Source: Chitinophaga sp. CF418 (lineage in GTDB: Bacteria > Bacteroidota > Bacteroidia > Chitinophagales > Chitinophagaceae). Taken from it: a DNA stretch of 64,000 nucleotides. The position numbers and the translations under genes were made by a program. The stretch is from the NCBI RefSeq assembly GCF_900142925.1, contig NZ_FRCN01000004.1, forward strand, positions 124,001 through 188,000, given 5' to 3'. Below, piece by piece: positions 8,872 to 17,019 of this stretch. Positions within the stretch are counted from its first letter, which is position 1. Each line of letters opens with the position of its first letter. Below the pieces are notes generated by a model. That model searched no databases, was not told the origin of the DNA, and saw nothing but the letters and a program-made list of their open reading frames with translations.

Positions 8872-10914
8872 TTATGGTACAACAGGAAATGCAACAACTC
8901 TGACTTTAGTAAAACCATAGGGCACAAGGGTAATATGTTGCAGAACAGTATCCACTTTCCCTTTATAAATGCCCTCACGATCAGTAGGGGGCTGATAAGC
9001 CACACCGTTCAATACTTTCCAGGACGGTATCTTTTTAGCAGGCGCTGTGATCTCAATAGGAACATGTTGCAGGTTCCATACAAAGCTATCATCTACAGGC
9101 CGCTGCATACTTACCTTCATACTGTCTGCAGGATGCCGCACATCTACACGACGCAGGCCATAATTCCAGATACTTTCAGGATATACGCTAAAGAAATCTC
9201 CTTCAATGGTATCAATAGCTTTCTCCCATCGCTCCTGTATTTTCAGGGCATATACCAACGGGCCTCTTTCCACAGCGCTGGAGTTTCGTCCCCAGGTGCC
9301 TGTAGCGATCTTCATAGGCAGCTGCAATGTCAGCAGGTCTTTGTTCTGCCACTCACGTTTGATAGTGATGACCTGCCCGCCTTTCTCCTTACTGTAAGGC
9401 TGCCCATTCAACAAGATGACGGCTGTCTCGCACCATTGAGGAATACGTAGTTGTAAAGGGAATTCGGTTTCCTTCTTCAACGCAATTTCAAACTTTACCG
9501 TTTCATTGAAAGGATAGTCTGTGATTTCTCTGATGGTTACTTCCTGCTGCTTCTTCCCAACTTTCGCCGTTACTGTATTCGGGCCATAGGCTAATGCCGC
9601 CAGGCCATTATCAATCGACTGATACCACAGGTGTGTGGTAAATTTTGTCCAGCCCTGGTGCATATTCGCCAGACAACAGGAATAACCGCTGCGGGGACCT
9701 AATACATTACACATCTCCCGGTCAAAAGGCAGGGAGAAGTTGAATACACCTTTACTGATCTGCAGCTGGTTCGCTACCTGGAAGTATTGTCTTGCATTGT
9801 AGTCGTCTGTTGTTTGTGTAGGCAAGGCATTAAATGCCATCTTCTCCAGCGCATCCATATAGGCTACATCGCCCGTAATAGCGCTGATCTGCTCCAGCGA
9901 ATACATCGCTTCCACTACAGCACATAGCTCCACGCCTTGCGTAGGATCATTGCCGTTCAGGTCCTCATCTCCTGAAAAGATCCCCATAGGCAATCCATGA
10001 ACTGTCATCAAATCTGTCCAGCCAGTGTGCAGGTTCTGCAGATATTGTTTGTTGCCGGTACGCTGATAGTTAATAGCCGGAGCTTTCAGTCCCATAGCAA
10101 CATTTACGGCATGACGGTTCATCCACTGGTGATTGTTACGATAGGTAGTGGTGCTGATCACCCAATCCCTGTTTCCGAACCAGGTGGTCCAGGGAAATGC
10201 CTGCTGCTCTATCAGGTCGGCCAGTTGCAATAGATAATCCTCTTTTGTGATACCATACAGCCATTGTGCCATCATTACATTTTCGGCGCCACGGGATGTA
10301 GCCCATTCCGTCCACTTACCTATAGGGGCTACTTTCAGGGCCTCCGCCTGATACCGGAAATACTTCGACATCAGCTTGATAACTTTTTTGTCTCCGGTAG
10401 CGGAATAGTATTGTTGCAATACTTTCAGCATGACCATCTTTGGCCACCAGTCTTCACCATAGGCCGCATGCTGTGGATCAATGGTAACATTACTGTCCAG
10501 TTCCATCCTTGTCAGCGGACCGAAATAACCGCTTGGACGCTGATGTTCCATCGTCCAGTTAACATAGCGGAGTACTTTTTCTTTCAGGATTTTGTCATCC
10601 AGTAAATAAGCCAGCGGTAATGCCCCGTCCAGCCAATAAGGGGTTTCCTCCCAGCCATCACCCCGGCCGCCCAGCCAGCCATTATCATTTTTAACTTTGG
10701 CATACACCTCATCCAGGTGGCCGGTTGTACCGTCACGCATGATCTGCAATTGGTGTTTCAGCCATCCCGTGGGTTTAACGGCGCCTAATGGCAATGCTTC
10801 ATAAGCGGGAGGAGTGTAGGCGCCGGTTGAGACCTGTTTAATGCCGGCTTGTGCCCCCAGTGGTAACATGAAAACCACTGGAAGTGCACAACACACCATC
10901 CATTTAATTTTCAT
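8872..10914 (-). CDS. secreted GH127-type beta-L-arabinofuranosidase-like protein (DUF1680)
   Basis: Predicted retaining glycosidase on L-arabinofuranose-containing glycans. The 680-residue protein has a signal peptide ending near GAQA and an (alpha/alpha)6 barrel. The zinc/thiolate site expected from characterised GH127 enzymes is visible: E329-x-C331 and the adjacent pair C413-C414 in GYSCCLANM. A likely acid/base is E317 in FSGDED. The spacing of 82 residues between C331 and C413 is close to that in the Bifidobacterium enzyme HypBA1 as I remember it. It is the first gene of the operon with GH78. Pairing of arabinose and rhamnose release suggests pectic or rhamnogalacturonan-type substrates (inference). 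Confidence 0.87.
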   Translation of the reverse strand: MKIKWMVCCALPVVFMLPLGAQAGIKQVSTGAYTPPAYEALPLGAVKPTGWLKHQLQIMRDGTTGHLDEVYAKVKNDNGWLGGRGDGWEETPYWLDGALPLAYLLDDKILKEKVLRYVNWTMEHQRPSGYFGPLTRMELDSNVTIDPQHAAYGEDWWPKMVMLKVLQQYYSATGDKKVIKLMSKYFRYQAEALKVAPIGKWTEWATSRGAENVMMAQWLYGITKEDYLLQLADLIEQQAFPWTTWFGNRDWVISTTTYRNNHQWMNRHAVNVAMGLKAPAINYQRTGNKQYLQNLHTGWTDLMTVHGLPMGIFSGDEDLNGNDPTQGVELCAVVEAMYSLEQISAITGDVAYMDALEKMAFNALPTQTTDDYNARQYFQVANQLQISKGVFNFSLPFDREMCNVLGPRSGYSCCLANMHQGWTKFTTHLWYQSIDNGLAALAYGPNTVTAKVGKKQQEVTIREITDYPFNETVKFEIALKKETEFPLQLRIPQWCETAVILLNGQPYSKEKGGQVITIKREWQNKDLLTLQLPMKIATGTWGRNSSAVERGPLVYALKIQERWEKAIDTIEGDFFSVYPESIWNYGLRRVDVRHPADSMKVSMQRPVDDSFVWNLQHVPIEITAPAKKIPSWKVLNGVAYQPPTDREGIYKGKVDTVLQHITLVPYGFTKVRVVAFPVVP

Positions 10915-11056
10915 TAATTTGACTTGAGTAGTGAATAATATGGAATTCTAACGTGGGCTACAAAATAGTAAATCCTGCTTAATAATTAAGCATTAAAAGT
11001 CCTGCTGGCACTGGGACAGTATAGGATAGACAAGCAGGAAAAACAACTGTTACTGC

Positions 11057-11755
11057 CTACGGCAATGTAGCATACAGTAACGATAGTACATCTGAAATGT
11101 GCTCTACCTGTTTGAAGTTGGGGTTATCAATATGTACATCTACATGTTCATGCTCCCATGTAACATGATAAGGAATGTGAATAGCATGACCGCCAATGCC
11201 CAGTACCGGCAATACATCCGATTTCACTGAATTACCGACCATCAGGAACTGCTCAGGCGCAATATCAAGATGTTTTAATAGTTTACGGTAGTCCGCTTCC
11301 TGTTTGTCTGACATCACTTCCACATGGTGAAAGAAATGCAGGATACCGGAATTGCGCAATTTACGTTCCTGGTCCAGCAGGTCGCCTTTGGTAGCTACCA
11401 CCAGGCGATAATCATCTTTCAGGGCCGACAATACATCAGGCACTCCCGGCAGTATCTCCACCGGTCTGGCCAGCAGCGCTTTCCCTAACTCAATGATCTT
11501 TTCAACTGCACTGACATCAATGGTTTTGTTAGAGACTGACAATGCCGTTTCGATCATCGACAGCATAAATCCTTTAATACCATAACCGTACAGGGAAAGA
11601 TTCCTGATCTCTACCTGTAATAATTCACGCGCTGCGGTATGCTGAGGTAAGTAACTTTCCATCAGTTCGCAAAACTCGGTTTCGGTTTCGCGGAAATAGG
11701 GTTCGTTTATCCACAATGTATCGTCTGCGTCAAAGGCAATAACTTTTATATCCAT
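11057..11755 (-). CDS. HAD-family hydrolase
   Basis: Cytoplasmic phosphatase-like protein of 232 residues. The nucleophile loop FDADDTLW near the N-terminus carries the catalytic D9 and D11. Motif II is around VVATKGD and motif IV around MVGNSVKSDV. An upstream ATG at 11785 was rejected because it falls inside a perfect -7 promoter element (11783-11790), leaving the ATG at 11755, which directly precedes the DIKVIAFDADD strand. The protein resembles the phosphoglycolate-phosphatase-like branch. Substrate is unknown. It is divergent from terC. Confidence 0.85.
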   Translation of the reverse strand: MDIKVIAFDADDTLWINEPYFRETETEFCELMESYLPQHTAARELLQVEIRNLSLYGYGIKGFMLSMIETALSVSNKTIDVSAVEKIIELGKALLARPVEILPGVPDVLSALKDDYRLVVATKGDLLDQERKLRNSGILHFFHHVEVMSDKQEADYRKLLKHLDIAPEQFLMVGNSVKSDVLPVLGIGGHAIHIPYHVTWEHEHVDVHIDNPNFKQVEHISDVLSLLYATLP

Positions 11756-11782
11756 ATATCTTCTACAAGGGTTATACTGTAA

Positions 11783-11790
11783 CAAAAGTA
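11783..11790 (-). promoter_or_regulatory. -7 promoter element of the HAD hydrolase gene
   Basis: On the minus strand this reads TACTTTTG, a perfect match to TAnnTTTG. No TTG is seen at the -33 position. It lies 27 bases before the chosen start and fixes the start codon at 11755. Confidence 0.5.
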
Positions 11791-12006
11791 TCCAATTAGC
11801 GGCGCTTTTCCTCCTTTTTTAATCACTAAAGTTCACCGCAGCAGTGGCGCAGATTTTGTGATACCCCGAATTGCCGGACAGCAGTAACAATCCCATCAAT
11901 GGGCATGGGGTTTATCAGAAAGCGGGTGACAACTTGTCAACAAACTTCCTGATCAGCTTAAAAAATTGTAAGATTGCGGCATCAAACCTAATAATGCACA
12001 TTAAAT

Positions 12007-12801
12007 ATGGATCTTTTTTCCGTCGAAGGCTTGTTTACGGTAGACTCATTGATCAGCCTTTTAACTTTAAGCGTACTTGAAATAGTACTTGGAATTGATA
12101 ATATCGTCTTCATCTCTATCATGGCAGGAAAACTGCCTGCAAACAAGCAAAAGAAAGCCCGTCGTCTCGGTTTGACCCTTGCGATGTTTGTTCGCATACT
12201 ATTGCTGCTATCCATCAGCTGGATCATGTCCCTCACCAGTACGCTGTTCAATGTCGGCCACTGGATAGGCATAGAAAATGAAAAATGGCTGGAAGCCACC
12301 GCTATCTCCGGAAGGGATCTCATCCTGCTCATCGGAGGCCTCTTCCTGATCTATAAAAGCACTGCCGAGATACATGAGAAGTTGGAAGGTGGTGGGCACG
12401 ATGAATCAAACCCTAAGCCTGTCAGTTTCACGCAGACCATCATCCAGATCTTACTGCTGGACATCGTCTTCTCCCTGGACTCTGTTATCACCGCAGTGGG
12501 TATGGCCGATCACATCCAGATTATGATCGTTGCCGTGATCATCGCCGTAGGTGTTATGGTGCTGGCATCCGAAGGCATCAGTAACTTCGTAAACAAGCAC
12601 CCTACGGTGAAAATGCTGGCACTCTCCTTCCTGCTGCTCATCGGTGTATCACTGATCGCAGAAAGCTTTGAACAGCATATCCCGAAAGGATATATTTATT
12701 TCGCAATGGCATTCTCTGTCTTCATAGAAATGCTGAACCTGAAAATGAAATCTAAGGCCGGCAAGCCCGTACAGCTACACCAGCCGCGGCTGAAGGAGTA
12801 A
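12007..12801 (+). CDS. TerC-family integral membrane protein
   Basis: Inner-membrane protein of 264 residues with about seven hydrophobic segments. The family's buried acidic residues are present: E25 and D31-N32 in EIVLGIDNIVF, and D152 and D158 in LLDIVFSLDSVI. TerC/YkoY proteins have been linked to tellurite resistance and, in several bacteria, to manganese export and metalation of exported proteins. No yybP-ykoY-type manganese riboswitch is recognisable upstream. The gene stands alone and ends in a strong terminator. Length and topology are typical. Confidence 0.92.
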   Translation: MDLFSVEGLFTVDSLISLLTLSVLEIVLGIDNIVFISIMAGKLPANKQKKARRLGLTLAMFVRILLLLSISWIMSLTSTLFNVGHWIGIENEKWLEATAISGRDLILLIGGLFLIYKSTAEIHEKLEGGGHDESNPKPVSFTQTIIQILLLDIVFSLDSVITAVGMADHIQIMIVAVIIAVGVMVLASEGISNFVNKHPTVKMLALSFLLLIGVSLIAESFEQHIPKGYIYFAMAFSVFIEMLNLKMKSKAGKPVQLHQPRLKE

Positions 12802-12817
12802 CAGATATACATATTAC

Positions 12818-12855
12818 AAAAAAGCCGCCTCCCTTGCCAGGAGGCGGCTTTTTTG
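12818..12855 (+). terminator. strong intrinsic terminator after terC
   Basis: A perfect stem of at least 12 bases (GCCGCCTCC with GGAGGCGGC, flanked by A and T runs) closes over the loop CTTGCCA. T runs follow on both strands, so it can act in both directions. Confidence 0.93.
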
Positions 12856-13426
12856 TTTTTGCTCAGTTCGAATTTTTTTTCCCTTCGGGGAAGAGCTGAG
12901 TCGTGCTACCCCTGTTCCTCCTGGCAGTAAACCGGCCGCAACTACTTGCCTGCGCCCCCTATTTTTCCCTGATTCCCACGAAGCATTTCCCTTCCAGAGA
13001 GGATAACAGTGTCTGTTATAAAATAACCAGACCACATAAACACATAAAAGAGATAATCTAAAAGGGATGAATCATTGTCTGCAGCCATACAAAAGCTTGT
13101 CAGTCAGGGTCATGATAAGGAGACCGTATAAAAAAGTAATAGGGAGAGCGAAAGTAGCACCCGGTTTCAGATGGGAATGGCGGGCATTCGGCTCTCCGGT
13201 GACACGACAGATGCTGCTCAATGTATATTCAAAATCCTATTCGCTTGACAAGGCCCAATCGCCTTCCAGAGAGGCGCCGACCGGCATCCCATACTGAAAC
13301 CGGAGCTACTTAGCGTAAATAATAGCATCTCACATAAATTACTTATATTACAATATTACTGCCTGAACCCTACAATCCTGAAATAGAACTAGATAAGTCA
13401 CCCTGTAATCAACAAGCGTATCAACC
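12856..13426. other. gene-free stretch with an imperfect inverted repeat
   Basis: No convincing gene is found between the terC terminator and the methyltransferase. The main structure is an inverted repeat whose 22-23 base arms (13154-13175 and 13287-13309) share CCGGTTTCAG and the flanking ATGGGA and GTAGC blocks. Weaker complementarity continues inwards for about 25 bases on each side. The sequence TTCCAGAGAGG occurs twice, near 12991 and 13263. Short open frames here have no family features. Confidence 0.55.
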
Positions 13427-14086
13427 ATGAGGTACCTGTTATATTTTTTATATATCGGATGGCACTGGCGATTAGATCTGGCCTTTTTCATCATCAGGCA
13501 CGAAATCCGCGGAGAAAAGAAATACGGCATCCGGACCATAGGAACAGACAGCCTCGCATCAGAACTTTCCAAAGAGGACAGAAAACATATTGCCATGTAC
13601 GAGCCGGTCAACTACTATACCGCCACCTGGTTGTTTGATCATCTGCAGCCCACCGATCTGTCCACTACCCTGCTGGACGTGGGGTGCGGAAAAGGACGTG
13701 TATTAGCCATGGGAGCGGCCTACGGTTTCACTGCCCTTGCCGGCATAGACCTTTCCCCAAAACTCTACCAGGCTACCGTAAAAATGCGGGATATGCTATA
13801 TAACCGGTATCAGAATATCAGGATCAATATTGCCTGCCAGGATGCACGCTTTTATAGCATTCCCGAGACTGTTGGCGTAATCTTCCTCTTTAACCCGTTT
13901 GATCAAGTAATCATGGAGGAATTCATCGCGAAAGTCGAAGAAAGTCTGCGCAGAAAACAACGCCCTATAAAGATCCTCTATGCTAATCCGGAGTGCAAAC
14001 AACAATGGCTGGATGCAGGATTTGAGGAAACAGACTCTTTTGTTAAGATGAACTTTCTGAGGGGGAGTGTATTGGTGAAGGCTTAA
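13427..14086 (+). CDS. class I SAM-dependent methyltransferase
   Basis: A 219-residue protein with a Rossmann-type methyltransferase core. The SAM-binding motif is D84-VGCGKGR, and strand 2 ends in GIDLSP, where the aspartate should bind the ribose. An aromatic-acid motif IFLFNPFDQ stands at the usual motif IV position. The N-terminus has a hydrophobic stretch (YLLYFLYIGWHW) that may contact the membrane. The methyl acceptor is unknown. It has no clear operon partner. Confidence 0.82.
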   Translation: MRYLLYFLYIGWHWRLDLAFFIIRHEIRGEKKYGIRTIGTDSLASELSKEDRKHIAMYEPVNYYTATWLFDHLQPTDLSTTLLDVGCGKGRVLAMGAAYGFTALAGIDLSPKLYQATVKMRDMLYNRYQNIRINIACQDARFYSIPETVGVIFLFNPFDQVIMEEFIAKVEESLRRKQRPIKILYANPECKQQWLDAGFEETDSFVKMNFLRGSVLVKA

Positions 14087-14272
14087 GCAACAGGAAGATG
14101 GAAAACACCTTCTACAAGGCTACAATAGCATGGCGTTCATAATTGATCTGTTGTACGTCTTCGGCATTAGGTAGTGGGAACTCCTGGCATTTTTCGTAAA
14201 AGTTAAAATTCAAAAGGGGGACACGGGGTATACTTAAAAGTAGATATATTTATCCGGTTTTATAAAACTGGT

Positions 14273-15121
14273 ATGGAGCGGAAAAGATTTATAAAGATGG
14301 CGGCACTACTGCCACTCATCCCCTATTCATCGCAGATAGAACGGTTATTGAACTTACCAGGCATTTTCCAGCCTACTGAAAAGATGCCGGTGTTTTTTGT
14401 GGGTCATGGCGATCCGGAAAATGCATTCAGGGACAATCCTTTTACCCAAAGCCTGCGTAAAATGGGAGCTGGGCTCACACAGAAGCCATCTGCGATACTG
14501 ATCATTTCCGGCCATTACCTGACCGCAGAAAACTCCTGGTTGAAGGTTCCTGCACATTTCAACTGCTCTTACTACGATGTAGCCGGAGCAACCCGCTTCA
14601 GTACTGTCATACCAGAACTATCACCACAGGTCAAAATAGACGAAAGCACCGACCTTGACCACGGCGCCTGGGCTATTCTCCGACATATTATGCCTGACGC
14701 TAATATTCCGGTAATGGAACTAAGCGTTCCTGTCAGCCAGCGGCTGGACTATCACTGGAATCTGGCTCAGAAACTGAAGCCATTGCGAGAAAAAGGCGTA
14801 TTGATCATCGGTAGTGGCAATATCGTGCACAACCTGCAACTCAGCCTGCTGAAGGGAACATTCAGTAATGGAAAGCCTTATTCCTGGGCTATTGAGTTTG
14901 ATGAATGGGTAAAAGCCAGGATCAATGAACGCGACTTCGGCAGTCTGTTCTACTACCGGAATCTGGGGAAACTGGCCCGTAGGGCTGTGCCTACGGAAGA
15001 CCATTACATTCCCATGTTATACAGCATTGCACTGGCAGATAAACATGAAGAGATCCACTATACCTATGAAGAAGTGTTTTCTGCAGTAAGCATGCGTTGT
15101 TTTACGGTAGGACGTTGTTAA
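14273..15121 (+). CDS. DODA-type (YgiD-like) extradiol dioxygenase
   Basis: A 282-residue member of the class III extradiol dioxygenase family (LigB fold), whose characterised members open the ring of L-DOPA or other catechols using Fe or Zn. Metal-ligand histidines are present in FVGHGDPENAF and ISGHYL, with a third conserved histidine in DHGAWAILRH, and SGNIVHNL is also typical. The N-terminus is not a typical family start: the first 35 residues include a basic, hydrophobic segment (MERKRFIKMAALLPLIPYS) that may be a remnant signal or anchor. The gene's last 50 bases have a degenerate copy just downstream (15142-15204). Substrate unknown. Confidence 0.85.
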   Translation: MERKRFIKMAALLPLIPYSSQIERLLNLPGIFQPTEKMPVFFVGHGDPENAFRDNPFTQSLRKMGAGLTQKPSAILIISGHYLTAENSWLKVPAHFNCSYYDVAGATRFSTVIPELSPQVKIDESTDLDHGAWAILRHIMPDANIPVMELSVPVSQRLDYHWNLAQKLKPLREKGVLIIGSGNIVHNLQLSLLKGTFSNGKPYSWAIEFDEWVKARINERDFGSLFYYRNLGKLARRAVPTEDHYIPMLYSIALADKHEEIHYTYEEVFSAVSMRCFTVGRC

Positions 15122-15204
15122 TCCTCTTCTCGTTTACCTGCAAAGAAGCATCTGGCACAGTAAATATGCGTGGCTTCACCGTCGAACTCAGTTAATCCTC
15201 TTCC
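15068..15204. repeat. tandem imperfect duplication of converging gene ends
   Basis: Segments 15068-15130 and 15142-15204 align without gaps at 43 of 63 positions. The first encodes the dioxygenase C-terminus (SMRCFTVGRC, stop). The second, read the same way, gives NMRGFTVELS and a stop in the same frame position. Both copies end in TTAATCCTCTTC, which in the second copy is the complement of the thioesterase 3' end. Confidence 0.65.
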
Positions 15205-15635
15205 CTTAAGCGTTCGTCAGTATAGGTGATCTTTGTACGGCCATGTGGCGCCGGTACACCATGTTCATCCACACTTACAAATACCATTTTATCTACCGTG
15301 AGGATCGTTTTCTGGGTGATCTTATTCCTTACCTGGCAGGTCAGTGTTAAAGACGTTCTTCCAAAATGGATCGCTTTGATCCCTAACTCTACAATGTCGC
15401 CCTGTCTGGCAGAGTTGATAAAATTGATCTCTGACATGTATTTGGTCACACACCTGTTTGTACCCAGCTGGATGATAGAATAAATAGCTGCCTCTTCATC
15501 TATCCAGCGCAACAGGCTGCCACCAAATAAAGTCCCATGTGCATTCAAATCTTCGGGTTTCACCCATTTACGCGTATAAAAATTCATTGCTCGATTAATT
15601 TTGCCGTCCCCGGATATCGGCGCAAAATTAAACAC
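15192..15635 (-). CDS. acyl-CoA thioesterase of the hotdog fold (YciA-like)
   Basis: Cytoplasmic enzyme predicted to hydrolyse acyl-CoA to free acid and CoA. The 147-residue protein shows the central hotdog helix HGTLFGGSLLRWIDEEAA with the conserved aspartate, and the strand motif VDKMVFVSVD. A second possible start (MNFYTRKWVKP, residue 17) would also give a full domain, so the N-terminus is uncertain. The gene lies 24 bases after the efflux operon's tolC-like gene on the same strand and may be transcribed with it. Its stop codon overlaps a degenerate copy of the dioxygenase end. Confidence 0.85.
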   Translation of the reverse strand: MFNFAPISGDGKINRAMNFYTRKWVKPEDLNAHGTLFGGSLLRWIDEEAAIYSIIQLGTNRCVTKYMSEINFINSARQGDIVELGIKAIHFGRTSLTLTCQVRNKITQKTILTVDKMVFVSVDEHGVPAPHGRTKITYTDERLREED

Positions 15636-15659
15636 AATGCGACAAATTTTGATAGCATT

Positions 15660-17006
15660 TTATTGTCCTGTCAGTATTTTTAAGTCTGAAACCGCTATCA
15701 GATAAGACAACTGCGCAGCATACATATCGGCCTCAGATTTTGCCAATAAAGATTTTGCGTTGAGCAGATCTGTTTTCACATTAAGACCAGCGGCCTGTTT
15801 ATCCTCCTGCAGTTTAAACGCCTCTTTCTGATAAAAAAGGGCTTTTTGTGCAACAGCTATCAATGCCTGCGATTGGTTAATCTTCCTGTAAGCTTTCGCA
15901 ACTTCATTGTCCACCTGCTGCTGCGTATACTGGATATTCTCTTCCGCCTGCTTTAACTGGAACTGTCTTTGTTTTAATACTTGTTTATTGGAAAAGACAT
16001 CCTGTACATTCCATTTGAGGTTCACTCCTAAAAAAGGAATATTAGAAGGTAATATTGCATTTCCATATTGATAAGAATAACCGCCAACCAAGCCAAAATC
16101 GGGGATATTGCTTTGTTTAGCTGCTTTGATTCCCAATAAGGCTTTTGACTTACCCAGCTTAGCTATCTGCATATCAGCATTTGAATCAAATGCGGCACTT
16201 TTATAACCCTCCAGTGCTTCTATTTGCTGAATATCCGGCTCAATTGCTTCCAGCTTCAAAGATTGGGCATTAATACCTGTCAGGTTTATTAAGTCCCCCG
16301 TGTAATCCTGTAGCTGAATATTTAACTTGAGGATATTTTGTTCTTCATTGGCAACAGCAGCCTGCAGTCCGGCTTTATCTGCGGTGGTTGTTTTGCCGGC
16401 CAGTTGCGCATTCTCCAGGTCCGTTAGTCTTGAACTGGCTAAAGCTAGTTTTGCCTCTGCCTCCTCCAGCTGTTTTTGTGTAATTAAGGTTCCGTAGTAA
16501 AGTTTATCTATTGCCTGTTTTATTTGCAGAGATATCTTAAATCGCTCTTTTTCTGTCACCGCCATTTCTGTCTTATCTATTTCCAGTCCGGTTTTTATCT
16601 TGGCTTGCTGGGTAATAGGCTGGTATGCCATCATGCCGATAGCAAAATTACTATGTTGACCTACTTCAAAAGTCTTGTCAGTGTTAGGAAGTAGTGCAGT
16701 ATTAGTCGGACTAAGCTGCAATTCACCAATTGTACCAGCCGGTATTGTTATTTCTCCCAGGTTGAAATTGTATAAGTAATTACCGTTCACTGTTGCAGAA
16801 GGATACTTCTTGATTTCATCTTCTTTGATCTTTGCCTGCTTTTCTTTTATTTGCCATTCCTTGATGGCAAGTGTATGGTTGTTCCTTAAAGCGGCGGCCT
16901 TTAACTGCTCCAGGGAGTATGACTGACTATTCTGCGCTTTCAGCAAGGTGCAGCAGCAGATGAAAGCCATGAATAAAAGGGCAAGATGTTTTATATATTG
17001 CTTCAT
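15660..17006 (-). CDS. TolC-family outer-membrane efflux protein (system A)
   Basis: Outer-membrane channel of a tripartite exporter. It has 448 residues, a signal peptide ending near LLKAQ, and two long alpha-helical repeats rich in Q, A, L and K, as in the OEP family (for example EEAEAKLALASSRLTDLENAQLAG, mentioned here only in part: LALASSRLTDLENAQ). It is the last pump gene of the operon, 13 bases after the RND permease. Length is normal. The substrate is unknown. Confidence 0.9.
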   Translation of the reverse strand: MKQYIKHLALLFMAFICCCTLLKAQNSQSYSLEQLKAAALRNNHTLAIKEWQIKEKQAKIKEDEIKKYPSATVNGNYLYNFNLGEITIPAGTIGELQLSPTNTALLPNTDKTFEVGQHSNFAIGMMAYQPITQQAKIKTGLEIDKTEMAVTEKERFKISLQIKQAIDKLYYGTLITQKQLEEAEAKLALASSRLTDLENAQLAGKTTTADKAGLQAAVANEEQNILKLNIQLQDYTGDLINLTGINAQSLKLEAIEPDIQQIEALEGYKSAAFDSNADMQIAKLGKSKALLGIKAAKQSNIPDFGLVGGYSYQYGNAILPSNIPFLGVNLKWNVQDVFSNKQVLKQRQFQLKQAEENIQYTQQQVDNEVAKAYRKINQSQALIAVAQKALFYQKEAFKLQEDKQAAGLNVKTDLLNAKSLLAKSEADMYAAQLSYLIAVSDLKILTGQ

Positions 17007-17019
17007 TTCGCTGTTGACT

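Noticed and set aside
8860..9450. 196-codon plus-strand frame opposite the GH127 gene
   Set aside because: Antisense to conserved coding sequence with a catalytic-site match on the minus strand.
12814..13035. 73-codon minus-strand frame after terC
   Set aside because: It runs into the terC terminator hairpin and has no family features.
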